64,000 nt of DNA from Lunularia cruciata (GCA_948567375.1 OX419757.1:66402001-66466000), one strand, 5' to 3'. Shown: positions 1 to 10,309, counted from the stretch's first letter. Notes: generated by a model not told the origin, from the letters alone. Made by a program: numbers and translations.

Positions 1-360
1 AAGCCATCTATATTTGAAGTCAAGTGTAGAGGTCTCTACTAGTAACAAAATTCCCTATACATAGTGAACCTATAATGGAAGATAAATTTGATAGAGTAGA
101 CAACCTTGTTTTGAGATCATGAAGGTGGGTCTCAAAAAGAAATAGCATCCAATAGATAGGAATTTACTCATCAACAACCATGAATTTGAGGTGTTTTGCA
201 ACTTGAGAGATGTTGTTTTTGTTTCTAAGCCATCTATATTTGAAGTCAAGTGTAGAGGTCTCTACGAGTAACATAGTTTCTCTATACATAGTGAACCTAT
301 AATGGAAGATAAATTTGATGAGAGTAGACAGCCTTCTTTTGAGATCATGAAGGTGGGTCT
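1..360. repeat. 226-bp tandem duplication inside the PLE
   Basis: The segment beginning AAGCCATCTATATTTG at 1 recurs at 227, and the match continues to about 132 in the first copy and 360 in the second, with a few substitutions and a 2-bp length difference. The first copy touches the window edge and may extend left. It duplicates part of the PLE reverse transcriptase. Confidence 0.85.
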
Positions 361-1007
361 TTGTATAAAGGGTGGTGAAATCAAAAATTTGAAAAAGATC
401 TTTTTCGAGGATGGCAGGAGTTTGCTGCAAACCTGAGTCTGGGAGAGAAGAGGATCTTATCTTGTGAAGTCTTTGCACCTGCTCAAGTAAAACAAGAACA
501 CCAGAAGAGTCATCCAAGATCTAGCTAGAGTAGACCATCAGCCCCACATGTAAGAATTCATTCCTCCAGAGGTAGTTTGCAAAAGGTAGCAGTGCTTTGA
601 AGAATGAGCTTAACCAGCAAGAAAGTTCAGATAAGGAAGTAGAGTAGCCTGCAGCAATGAACCTAGGAACAACAGAAGACTTATGGAATTTCCAAGCACA
701 GCAGAAGTACGGGAGTTTCTTGGAATCCTTGGAAGTGCAAAATCCCTGAGAGGTATTGAAACTGTGGTGAGAAAGTAAGAGCTGGGTTTGAGGAATCAAT
801 GAGAGTTTATAGGTTGCTAAACGAGAATGAAGCTTGTTGAGTAAATTTTGAATGTAAAAGTGTCTACAGATAAATACAAAATTGTTAGGACACTTGTCCA
901 TATAAGTAATAATGAAATGGAACTTAAAATGAGCAAGAAGTTTTCTATCATGAGAGGAAAGGAAAAGCGGGTCTGTACTCCACAAATGTTTGTTCTTGTT
1001 GGTTGGT
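1..1007 (-). pseudogene. Penelope-like retroelement reverse transcriptase, partial and broken
   Basis: Read on the minus strand, one frame runs from about 1007 to 164, interrupted by a single amber stop at 523-521. The upstream part contains an MDKCPNNFVF stretch, then AWKFHK followed by PRFIAA. The part after the stop has ILDDSSGVLVLL, RKIRSSS-like residues and FDFTTLYT, whose Asp matches reverse transcriptase motif A. This order and wording match Penelope-like elements (PLEs), a retroelement class distinct from LTR and LINE elements, in which the stop position is normally a tryptophan. The catalytic YxDD region would lie beyond the left edge of the window, so the presence of a GIY-YIG endonuclease cannot be judged. 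The RT is further broken by an internal tandem duplication. The class assignment is from recalled family motifs; the subclade (Coprina- or Dryad-like) is not decided. Confidence 0.72.
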
Positions 1008-1204
1008 CCCTAGCTTTAGCACCCTGATGTTTGCCTTTTACAACTGCAATTCTATGTTATGCTTGGTCTAGTGTTTGTTATCATCCTTCTTCCACTAGTT
1101 GCCAATAATGGACCAATAGACACACTCCTCACTATTCTTCTTCAATTCTACATCCTTGGCTTTGAGTTCTTTCTCCAACTTGTGGACTCTTAGGGTAGTG
1201 CCAC

Positions 1205-3100
1205 TCATTGACGGCTCTTCAATGCTACCACCTTTGCACTATCTTGAATTGTCTCCTTGTGGGCATGTGAGAGTCTATTCCTGGCCTTTGCATTTTCTCT
1301 TTCTGCATTTTGCACCATTTGGTGCAAGAGTTCCTCCATGATCTTTGGGTTGTTTACGTGAAGCTCATGGTAGAATGTGAGAAATTCCTCCATCATTGCA
1401 AGGACAAGTCCCAACTTATTTACAATCCACCAAGACATCAAAACTCTTACATGCTAAATGAGTGGTTTGTCTTCTTCTTCATTATCCTTAGGCGGTGGTG
1501 GTGTTGGCACTAAGAGTCTTTCTTCTGCAAGTCAAACATCATCAACATTGGTCTAGGGTGCAATTCCTTCAACCTCACTAGGAACAATTGGGGTTTTGCC
1601 TCCTTTCTTGCACCTCTTGAGAGTGGGATGCTACCTCTCTTTCATGCTCCACTCTTTCCTTTATCCTCACCAAAATAGAATCTTCAAGTTAAGCCAATAG
1701 AATCTTCAAGGGTGTTTCTTCATTTTTGGACTAACCCTTATCTTTCATCTGTTTGTAGAGAGAGCCTCTTCTGATCTTGTGGTAGAGGGTCTCTCTTCTT
1801 TAGGTACCTTCCCACCTGATTGGCTTTGGTCCCAATATCCTAAAGTGCCCACCTCTGCTTAGACTCCCACTAGCTTGGGGGTTGGCACACTTGACTATGC
1901 CTTATCGACTGCACAATCAAGATGGTTTCATCTTCCAGTATTGGAACCATCCCCTTTTCTAAAAACCAAGTGTCTTCAGGTTTCTTTGTTCTCACCTCTT
2001 TGACAAAGGCAGATTTGTACTTTCTCTGTTTGACCCAGTCTCCACTTATTTCATCCAATGATAATTTGATCCTGGAGAAGCATCACAATTCTCTTGGGGT
2101 CAACATATGCTCTAGTATCCTCCCACTGCCTTCAATTTCCATGAGAGCCTTGCATTGCTCCTTATCTCTATTAAGTTGGGGGTGACCTTTTCTCCATGGT
2201 CTCCATCATTTTTACTCCCTAAATCTGCTTCATCCTTCTTGTCAAAGCCATGCCATCCATTGAGTCCTCCACCTCCTTCAGGCTGGGCTTATGATGATTA
2301 TTCAGTTGTATGCCCATTGGTACTGCTGGTGGCTTTTGCATCCTCCTATGAGAGTTTGGGCCACTGGCCCAACTCTCATAGGAGGATGCAAAAGCATAGG
2401 AAGTTTGGCCCACTTGCTTGACTCTCTACACTTAAGTAGGGCATCTTCATATCTCTTGGTCTCTTCTGCACACTCGATTAGCAATTGATAATAACCAATG
2501 GAGAATTGGCCGTACAAAAATATCTCCATCTCCTTCTTTGTCAATAATTTCATCCCAATGTACAAATAAATCATAAACAGAGAGAGGAAGGTGGAATCCC
2601 TACTTGTCTACAAGGTCTTGGTCAGCTCCTTGATCCGTTAATAGATCATCCTTGTTGAACCCACAAGATATCATTCATGAAACAATTGGAAGAATGTGAC
2701 TGCCCAATGTTAACATACATTGTTCATGTCAATCAAAATAGCCTCATCACCAACATTGCTATAATGCACGTTTTTGGGTCATTATAGCTCTTTACCTTCC
2801 AGTAATTGTTGGTCTTCTTGCTCTTGAACAAAGCTGCAAACTTATTTGTCATTCTTTTGCTCGGCCTAAGCACAATCTTGGTCCAAGTACATAGGGCCTG
2901 GGGTGGAAATTGCATCTCCAAGAACCCTCTACCAATGCACCATCTTCCAAGCAAGCACATTTCCACAAAGGTTGGAGGTGTTTGTGTTCCTCCTGTTTCA
3001 AATCTCCTAAATTGTTGGGAGATTGGTAAGTTCCCAATTCCACATTAAAAATTGCAACCGCTGACTTATGATATCGTCGGGAGCAGTAAGTTCCTCATTT
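1205..3100 (-). pseudogene. Unrecognised coiled-coil family, copy A (diverged)
   Basis: Minus-strand fragments appear in the same order as in copies B (13354-15876) and C (45976-48480). A segment with NNYWKVKSYNDPK at 2850-2760 corresponds to NGYKVDNYRDPK in B. YIGMKLLTKKE at 2570-2500 corresponds to YLGLNLLTMKE in C. An acidic and basic middle section lies at 2058-1870, and a Glu/Lys/Asn-rich helical stretch (EELLHQMVQNAEREN) at 1441-1205 looks like coiled coil. Frames change several times, so this is a decayed copy, and it is more divergent than B and C are from each other. A hairpin at 2332-2395 interrupts it. No function is recognised. Confidence 0.5.
2332..2395. repeat. Near-perfect 64-nt palindrome (hairpin)
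   Basis: The arm starting GCTTTTGCATCCTCC at 2332 is repeated inverted and ends at 2395, with essentially no spacer and one extra T in the left arm. The fold would be a hairpin of about 30 bp. It lies inside copy A, and the duplicated arm also breaks the reading frame. Confidence 0.85.
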
Positions 3101-3981
3101 CTCCACTTTGGGTGACCACAAGGTCACCTCAAGCATAGCTTTAAACTTCTTGACGTTGCTATTAATTCTACAGAACACAATTGACTCATGTTTTCATATC
3201 AGTTCTCCACACTCAATTCCTGATCACCGGTTTATACAGTTTCATCTTTTGCTCCCAAATTGTGAGTGGATACCAGCAAATTGATAGAATTTGGTTGCCT
3301 TGGAATCAATAGAAATCTGCATCTCAGACCAAACCTTAATCTTGAATTTCTTCCTGAATATTGTGTTGTTGATGGCTGAACAAATCGGTGGGTAATTATC
3401 ATGGCCCCATTGATGTTCTCAAGTGTGAGCAGTGCCATAAAGACAAAGGGTTAAATCAGTTCTTTGGTACAGGTGGCATTCCTTCACATGTGTATCCGCT
3501 GATATGGATAACTGTCCTTTTGATTCCATGCTTACATGGCCAAGAATTGTCATAAGCAAAGGTGTGACATAAACAAAGATGTGTACATGCAAGAAGTGCA
3601 CTAAATTAATAACTTAATTGGCCGCCAAATTCCCATTTGAATTCCATTGGTTAGTTACCGAGCAGGATTCCATGACGTTCATGAAGAAACGATTCGGTAA
3701 ATTCCTCAGAGATTTAACAGGCTGTTGTGCATCGTTGTCTAGGGGTTTCTGAAAACGACATACTGATAGGAAAGACCCATTTTCCTCGGAAGTTTGTAGG
3801 GCATGGAAATCTGGACCTGAATAACTAAGGACCTGATGTTTCGCCGATCGTCTCCCTTTGCGAATAGGTGGATAGATGCCACCGATATTGAAGCTTGTTC
3901 CAACTCGCACCAACTATCACAAGCAGCAAAATTTCATGCGGAGGACTTCTATACGTGAATGATCGCCACATACGAGTATCG
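3101..3981. other. Stretch without a supportable gene
   Basis: This links copy A to the CpG-richer block. A minus-strand frame of 99 codons at 3913-3614 has fairly even composition but matches nothing I recognise and has no supporting neighbour or splice context. CpG frequency visibly rises from about 3600 onward compared with the retroelement-filled parts. Confidence 0.4.
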
Positions 3982-4012
3982 GCTCGGCTGCTCGCATGAG
4001 TAGCAGCCGAGC
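3982..4012. repeat. GC-rich hairpin
   Basis: GCTCGGCTGCT at 3982-3992 is followed by its exact reverse complement at 4002-4012, with a 9-nt loop. Related GCTGAGCCGAG words lie about 50 bp downstream. No function is assigned. Confidence 0.6.
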
Positions 4013-4145
4013 TGGTCTCATGAGCATGGTGGGCTTATAAGGCTGCTTTCGTGACTAGCAGCTGAGCCGAGTCCATGAGTGTGGAAAACATTTCGAGAGA
4101 TCTCGAATCCTGAAAATGAACAAGACAGAGAGATTAGACGTATAA

Positions 4146-4628
4146 TTGGCCGGGGGAGACGCTGCTAGTTGTAGTCGTCTTGACGGCCTTGCAGTTCCAA
4201 TACAAGATCCCTTACAAGATGGCCATGGAGGACCAGTACAAGATCAAATTCATGTAATACTCGACGACGATGCACGTCTGAGACGAACCAATATGTTATC
4301 GGATGAGACTGTGTTGCTCTTTAAATGGGGTGAGAGTGTAGCGTACCGGTATGTCTTGGATGTCTATCAACATACAATATTACAAGAATTCGATCTTGTA
4401 CGAGACGTGCATGGCCGTCGAGACAAAACAACTAGCAGCGTTTCCGTGGCCAATTTCCGTGTGTTGGCCAGTTTACATGGCCAATACATCTACTCCCTCT
4501 TTGAATCAGTCCCTCCATCTCACCCACCAAAAGACTTGTCGCAGTCTTCCAAGGAGGACCCGGTTTATGAGTTCTCCACACTCATGGGCTCGGCGCGGCT
4601 ACTACTCGGTGTGGCCGATATGCACTAG
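4146..4628 (+). CDS. Open frame of unknown status, about 160 codons
   Basis: An open frame in a CpG-rich block begins without an ATG; the first in-frame ATG is near 4293. It contains short internal echoes (IQDPLQD, VQDQI) encoded by repeated TACAAGAT words. I recognise no domain and see no signal peptide or membrane span. It could be an exon of an unrecognised host gene or simply a chance frame in GC-richer DNA. The neighbouring sequence gives no support either way. Confidence 0.2.
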   Translation: MAGGDAASCSRLDGLAVPIQDPLQDGHGGPVQDQIHVILDDDARLRRTNMLSDETVLLFKWGESVAYRYVLDVYQHTILQEFDLVRDVHGRRDKTTSSVSVANFRVLASLHGQYIYSLFESVPPSHPPKDLSQSSKEDPVYEFSTLMGSARLLLGVADMH

Positions 4629-4670
4629 CTAAGTTTTTGTTCGTAAAGAGCAAACCAGATAGTCGGACTC

Positions 4671-4770
4671 TGCAAAACGGCCACGGACGGGGTGGGTAGA
4701 TGGATTTAAAAAACCTGATAAGGGAACCTGCAAAACGGCCCCGAACGGCTCAGCGGATGGATTTCAAAAA
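4671..4770. repeat. 58-bp imperfect direct repeat
   Basis: TGCAAAACGGCC followed by CGGACGG or CGAACGG and then GATGGATTT occurs at 4671 and again 58 bp later at 4729. Confidence 0.6.
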
Positions 4771-6884
4771 CTCATACAAGACTTGGAAGGTAGCAGAAGA
4801 TACAAGATACAAGAACTTACCAAGTTGCAATTTGCAGCAGGGACTGTTGTGATGCGGGAATCCACAGTGATTGCCGGGATCATTTAGGCAGCTTTTTCAT
4901 GTGCAGTATTTGAGTTTTGTAGCGGGCACCCACCAGCGCTTCCGAGTTGATTTGGAAACTTAGCGGCTCTGGAAGAACTGGCGCTGCTTATCTGCAGCCG
5001 GCAGGACGTCACTCAAATCATTATCAGTTCATTTGGGCGGCATCCACGACTGCAGGATCTTGAAATCAAATTCTTTGTAACGTTCGAAGCCCTTTTCACA
5101 ATTTCAGGATATCGACCAAGTTGGAGTGACTGCGGTTGAAATGATCCCTGTGGGATTTATTGTGCGCTTCATGGTCTCAAGGATTGGAGAGTCTGACGAT
5201 TTACTTTGGGATACACAGACGTGACCTAAAACGTTATAATAAGAAAAGTCGAAGGTAAACTACAGATTGTCAAATGGTGAGAACAACTCATCTCCATCGA
5301 ATAATGTGAAAGGCAATTGTGGGCGATTATTCTTTTAAAGCTTATCTTTAATGATTGATATTGTTGAAGTTCAACCCCAAGCAGAGGAATTCTATGAGCG
5401 AATAATTTATGGAAGAAAGATTGATTGTACCGCGTAAAAATATAGATCTGAAATTGATAGGGTTGTGAAGATAATCAAAAGGGTGTGTTGTTTTTGTGGT
5501 TGTTAGAAACTAGAGGAGTGTATGAGCTACAACCAGATAAATATGAGGAGTCAACACTTATTTGAAAAGCTCGTTGGAAAGTCCAAATTCTAACAAGACA
5601 AAATATGCAGCAATGGGCTATGTTCCTGCATTGCATCATGTAACTGCCAATCTACTTGCAGTTGAGGTTATATCGAGAGATGAGGTTCACTATGATACTT
5701 GTTCTTGTCATGTTTTACACTTACATGTAGAAGATACCCATGTCTGTTGGTATGCCGGTATATGTCGGGCATATCAATTGATCATGACCCATAAGATTGG
5801 AAGATCTCGTTACAAGTAGTTTTGATACCCATGACAAAAGTTGCAAAGAATTTAATGGAGGCAAAAAGATTTTATTATTATGAATGAGAGAAAATGAAGA
5901 AGCCGTCCAGAAAGAGTACTGACTGTATTGATAATGTTTTGTCTAGGTCTATAACTCAAAAACGGAAGTGATGTTAATTGATAGTATTTATCAAAAATAA
6001 ATATTTGAAGAGATTGCTGAACTTCTTAAGACAATCATCCGGTACATCAAATGAACGAAGCAAATTGTGAGAAGATTACTCATGCAGCTACTCATGGAAA
6101 GATTACATCATGAAGATAAGTGAAGACTTCCCGTATCTTAGAAAACGACTGCTTGAAATGAAAGGTGGGATGGGCAATCCACGGTTATTGTTATTTTTTG
6201 ATGAGTTTTAAATTAGATCTACGTTTTAGATTAACGTACATAAGTACAAAGAGAACGTCATCGGTATGAACTATATGCGACGTGCTAAATAGATCCTTTG
6301 GTTAAATATCACCATTCAATTTCGGGCCAATCTAGATGTCCACCTACAAGTGAATCAAGGGAAAGGAAACAAAGCTGGAAACGTAATCAGTAGAGGTGAG
6401 GTAAAACCATAAGATTTGTGCTTTTGCATCATGTTTGTTATAATATTCATATATTTTTGTACTAATCATTTTTTGTTATCATGAACTGTATTATCTGATT
6501 CAGATACTGAAGCAAAGGGCGTGTCACATAACAAGAAAAAATCGTGATTTACCAGTTCTATTCGGACCGGGACGAGCTATGATGGTATACGGCGCATTGG
6601 ATTCTGGACATTTTTTTGTGGTTGATGTGTCCATACGTTAAAACGATAAATTAGATATTTCATTGTTATGTGGCTCATTGTGAGATACAAAGTACTTTGT
6701 GCAGTCTGATGAGGAAATATGGTTTTTTAACAGAAGTGGAAGTAATGACTAAGAAACCATTGCATAAATAACTGGATTAGTCTATGACAGTTTAGTACAA
6801 CTCCAAGAACACCAATATAAAATAATGTAAAAGATCTAGAAAAGCTAATTCATAGAATATTCTCCTCACCGGAGGGGACGATTA
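4771..6884. other. Intergenic DNA, no supportable gene
   Basis: About 2.1 kb with only short frames. An 85-codon plus-strand frame at 5562-5819 is Cys/His-rich but has no recognisable domain. I see no LTR, polyprotein motif or RNA gene here. Confidence 0.4.
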
Positions 6885-6937
6885 CCATAGGACAAGGTTC
6901 ACCTCCAGTTCCGTGACTTACTACAATCCAAAACAGC

Positions 6938-7199
6938 CTAGAAATATAAGTTCTTAGTTCCATAGGATGGCGGTCCACCGACGATGCTGTAGAGTGCGCT
7001 CCCTATCCATTCCCCTATGACAGCATCCAAACTATAAACTCTTCCCATGTCAAAATCTGCCACTTGATCCAGCAAATCAAAGTGGACGAATGCTGGAATT
7101 GATCTTCTGACTGCATAACTCACTATGTCGTCATTCAAGTAGAAAACCGATGCTGGACTTGACCTTCTGAAATGCATATTCAGCTACGTCGTCGGTCAA
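6938..7199 (-). CDS. Candidate 3' exon of the NCWDYA gene
   Basis: A minus-strand open frame contains DDIVSYAVRRSIPAFVHFDLL, VADFDMGRVYSLDAVIGEW and a terminal stop at 6938. The equivalent sequence in the duplicated copy (16600-16770) lies directly against the main exon, whereas here 330-400 bp separate them. The intervening stretch could therefore be an intron, or simply material deleted in the other copy. The segment around 7190-7080 is itself a tandem duplication of about 60 bp (GACGACGTAGCTGAATATGC versus GACGACATAGTGAGTTATGC), with the two units read in different frames. The exact splice sites are not evident to me. Confidence 0.4.
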
Positions 7200-7322
7200 G
7201 AAGAAAACCGATGAACGGAGTGCTGTTTTAACAATGTTGGCTTACTTGCACTAGAGTAGGAAAAGGCGACCGCTTAGGATCACAAGAAGGATAGGAAGAC
7301 CCGTCAAGTTGTACACAAGAGG

Positions 7323-7468
7323 ATAAAATGGGGCTAAGTCCCGGTAGTCCGGCACAAGAAATCTGTTCTACAAAAATGGTCTAAGCCCCGATAGAATAAA
7401 ATTGGGGCTGAGCCCCGACAGTCCGATACCAGAAATCTGTCCTACAAAAATGGGCTTACCCTCGATAG
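7323..7468. repeat. 73-bp tandem repeat, two units
   Basis: ATAAAATGGGGCTAAGTCCC at 7323 recurs as ATAAAATTGGGGCTGAGCC at 7396, and the following AGAAATCTGT and CTACAAAAATGG are shared. It lies between the main exon and the candidate 3' exon and is absent from the duplicated copy. Confidence 0.75.
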
Positions 7469-7528
7469 TGTCGCTACGAGAAATTTATCCAAATAAAATA
7501 TCTGAGCTACGCACTAGAGTTAGAAGAC

Positions 7529-8272
7529 TTAGATCTCTTTCCGCTTGCTGGCGACCAGAGAATCTGTCATCGCTTTGTCAAGTCTAGCCTCCAGGTTCTC
7601 CTTTTCCTTTCTGAGTTTATTTTTCCCTCCACTATCACAAATCCCTTCCTCAATGAGTGAGTTCAGAACTTTGGTCGTGGCATGAAAAGCATAATCCCAA
7701 CAATTACTAGTCAAGAGATTATAATCTAACGGAAAGTCCTCCAGCGTTGCTAAGAGCGCTGCTAACTCGATCCGCACATCGCATTTCGAATTTACGACGA
7801 CATTCTCTTTGAACACCTTACCCGGTTCTAAAAGTTTTATGCTGATCCCAGCTGGATCGTCAGGAGCGTCTCCCCCTTTATGAGCAACTATGCCTAAAAG
7901 CGTGGGTTTGGTTTCACCCTCCAAGTAGAAGTTTTCATCATCCATTTCCTCCAGAGAGAAGACTACGATTACGAAGTCGTGATTGATACCGCGGGAAGTT
8001 GCGCGGAAGCATTCGGTAGGATCTGCCGATCCGGCAGATTTGAAGAATCTTGTCATGGCATTGTCAATTCTCTCACGGCAATAATTGACAGAAAGTACTC
8101 TCGCCATACCCTGGGTCTTGATCTTCCTCCTCTGTGTGGGTGTGTAGGAGTAAAACTCCAAAAAATCTGTATCTACAGTGTTACGAAGGTGGCCAGTTGC
8201 CGTTGGCGCGAGAGATGCTGACGAAGAGTGACAAGCATCACGGAGACGTCGCAAATGAGACCTGAAACCCAT
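7529..8272 (-). CDS. Uncharacterised plant protein with NCWDYA motif, main exon
   Basis: An uninterrupted frame of 247 codons runs from the ATG at 8272-8270. I chose this ATG because the duplicated copy at 17850 begins at the equivalent ATG (MVSSST versus MGFRSH). Recognisable parts are a basic N-terminus, GHLRNTVDTDFLEFYSYTP at about residues 28-46, FSLEEMDDENFYLEGETKP mid-protein, DVRIELAALLATLEDFPLDY, then LLTSNCWDYAFHATTK, and a charged helical C-terminus rich in Lys and Glu. The NCWDYA context, a Cys after a short strand and before a helix, recalls the Asn-Cys of NlpC/P60- and LRAT-type papain-like proteins. A catalytic His is not obvious, so enzymatic function is speculation. There is no signal peptide or membrane span. 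It may splice to the exon at 6938-7199. The function is not recognised. Confidence 0.6.
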   Translation of the reverse strand: MGFRSHLRRLRDACHSSSASLAPTATGHLRNTVDTDFLEFYSYTPTQRRKIKTQGMARVLSVNYCRERIDNAMTRFFKSAGSADPTECFRATSRGINHDFVIVVFSLEEMDDENFYLEGETKPTLLGIVAHKGGDAPDDPAGISIKLLEPGKVFKENVVVNSKCDVRIELAALLATLEDFPLDYNLLTSNCWDYAFHATTKVLNSLIEEGICDSGGKNKLRKEKENLEARLDKAMTDSLVASKRKEI

Positions 8273-8791
8273 GTCCTCAGATTTGACGCCTTCACTCGAT
8301 GGTTTCACCTACTCGGGTGCGACAACTCTGTAAGCATGCATAGCAACTGTCAGCAATGTCCATTCATCGCATCCTAGTCACATACACCACATCTACTCAG
8401 AAATTTGTGATAAACTTCACGCCGAGGAGCAAGAAAATGAGTATCTTTTAATGTAGTTATAGATTCTGGAGTCACGGCAGTCCTGAATAGCAAAAACGAT
8501 TAAAATTTCACATCATGGCAAGTTAGCGTTGAAGACTAACAAGTCCATGGGATGAGTCATTGTGTGGCCTTGCTAGTCATGCCCAAGACACAGAGTACGC
8601 AGCTTTCTGCTATGAGGAAGGTTCAAACTACCACGGTATATGACGAGAGGCGAGGAACAAGCAAGCAGGCACTAGGAGATACTCTTCTACGCTGCTGGTA
8701 TTTCGATGATTCCAATCTTCAACTGTCCACAAAACTCCTCAAACAGCAATCTGGAAGAACAGAAAACCAGTCAAAGTTTGTACTTCATTTT

Positions 8792-8921
8792 CGGAAACAA
8801 ATCAGCTCGTCCGAATGTACATTGAACTACTGCATATGATTACATATATGCATCTCCGGAAACAACTCAGTTCGTCCCAATGTACATTGAACTACTGGAT
8901 ATGATTATGTAATATGTTTCA
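8792..8921. repeat. 65-bp direct repeat, two units
   Basis: CGGAAACAAATCAGCTCGTC at 8792 recurs as CGGAAACAACTCAGTTCGTC at 8857, and the shared block continues through ATGTACATTGAACTACTG. It lies in the 5' flank of the NCWDYA gene. Confidence 0.8.
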
Positions 8922-9018
8922 TTGTAACGTAGAGGAGCACAATTAGTAGAACATCGCAGATTGTTTCCTTCTCTTCTGCTCAGAAGGTTACGCGCCGTTT
9001 AGGGATTTTGAAAACCTC

Positions 9019-9092
9019 AGACTTTTTGACCCCTTTGACGCAAGGTCAAAGAGGGCAAAGAGACTTTTTGCGTCAAAAGGGTCAAAAAGTCT
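9019..9092. repeat. 25-bp inverted repeat (hairpin)
   Basis: AGACTTTTTGACCCCTTTG at 9019-9043 and its reverse complement at 9068-9092 differ at one position, with a 24-nt loop. It resembles a foldback element or a transcribed hairpin. No promoter is evident. Confidence 0.8.
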
Positions 9093-9268
9093 ACCGTTTT
9101 CTACAACCCGGAGCAGTGAGTTATGGGATTTCCATAAGGCAAGAGAATAACCCCTGGTGTGAAACCTTAATCTTGTATTAATATTAGAGGGTTTCATAAA
9201 TAGTTTCAAGAAGCTTTGTATATTTTCGTATAGATTTCTACCAAGTGTAGACTAAATCGGTATAGGTT

Positions 9269-9582
9269 GCGGGTCGAAGGAAGAAAGAGACCTTCTCATA
9301 GTTGAGTTCAAGTTCTTTATTGTTAGCAAACTCCATAAGAGGTGGTTGGTAGGATGCGGGTCGAAAGAACAAAGAGACCTTTTCATAGTTGAGTTCAAGT
9401 TCTTTATTATTAGCAAACTTCATAAAAGGTGGTTGATAGGAAATAAAGGATACGGGAGTTTTCCAATGTAAAACATTAATTACAATTTAAGGTTAAACTC
9501 CATAAAAGGTGGTTGGTAGGAAATAAAGGATACGGGAGTTTTCTAATGTAAAACATTAATTACAATTTAAGGTTAATAAAGT
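9269..9582. repeat. Compound tandem array (87-bp, then 80-bp units)
   Basis: GCGGGTCGAAGGAAG at 9269 recurs at 9356, an 87-bp unit ending in a CATAAAAGGTGGTTG-type tail. That tail then begins an 80-bp unit at 9421 repeated at 9501 (AAATAAAGGATACGGGAG). Two overlapping tandem duplications therefore share the tail sequence. Confidence 0.8.
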
Positions 9583-10199
9583 GTCTGATTTAGGATGAAA
9601 CTGGTTGCAAGATGAAAGTGGTTGCGTGCAAAGGGGGAGATGGTTCTTCTCTAGATGTATGAGAACATCGCATGGTGTACAAGAATGAGAAATGAGAATG
9701 AGCACAAGAAAATAATGGTGGAGTGGGAAAAATGTATGCGGGGTGGGAAGAATGTGTGCAGGGTGGAAAGAGAGGGAGTGATTTTAATTGAAGTGCAATC
9801 CAAACTCTGCAATTTCCTTGTTTGAAATTTTCTTGTTCCAATAATCATTTTTCTCTAAGAATCTCTTATTCTGCTCTCCTGTTCATTGTGCAGAGAAGGT
9901 GAAGAAAGTAGCGCATGCCAAGAGGTAGCACTTATGGGTGTATTTTTTGTGGATTCAAGAATTGAGGAGAACATACCTTAGAGGTAGCATTCATGGAGAA
10001 CTAATGAGTATATGGAATGAGAACATGTTTCTCTATAATAAAAATTTCATTCTAATATTCTTTTTCAAATGTTTTGAGAATGTAAATCTAGTATTATTTC
10101 CAAAATGTGATCCATGATCATATTTTATTTACAATTTAGTATTCCAAATTTAGCAGGTTGTTGCCCATTGGTGCAAGTTGTGAATATTATGTAAGAAGG
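9583..10199. other. Low-information stretch
   Basis: There is a short run of GGTGGG(A/G)AGAATGTGTG-like units at 9715-9770 and otherwise AT-rich DNA. The minus-strand frames here are pyrimidine-rich and unconvincing. Confidence 0.4.
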
Positions 10200-10309
10200 C
10201 AAGAAGGCAAGAAGGCACTAGGTGATACCATTGTGCACTTGTAGGCACTGGGTGATGCCCGGTGTGCACTGGAAGACGTTGGGTGACACTCACTATACGT
10301 TGGAAGGTG

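Larger units (their letters stand above)
6885..8720. repeat. Segmental duplication, copy 1 (partner 16530-18270)
   Basis: Gene, 3' flank and 5' flank are all repeated in the same orientation about 9.7 kb away. Shared words include ACAAGGTTCACCTCCAGTTC near 6892 and 16543, and CAAGTCCATGGGATGAGTC near 8540 and 18112. Because both non-coding flanks are shared, this is DNA-level duplication and not retroposition. The whole coiled-coil copy B unit lies between the two copies. Confidence 0.85.

Noticed and set aside
5562-5819. Cys/His-rich 85-codon frame as a small zinc protein
   Set aside because: The Cys/His spacing fits no known motif, and no ATG context, homologue or splice support is visible.
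7529-8272. Firm assignment of the NCWDYA protein as an LRAT or NlpC/P60 enzyme
   Set aside because: Only the Asn-Cys context matches; no catalytic His motif could be identified by eye.
9269-9582. CRISPR-like array
   Set aside because: The repeats are directly adjacent tandem units without unique spacers, in plant nuclear DNA.
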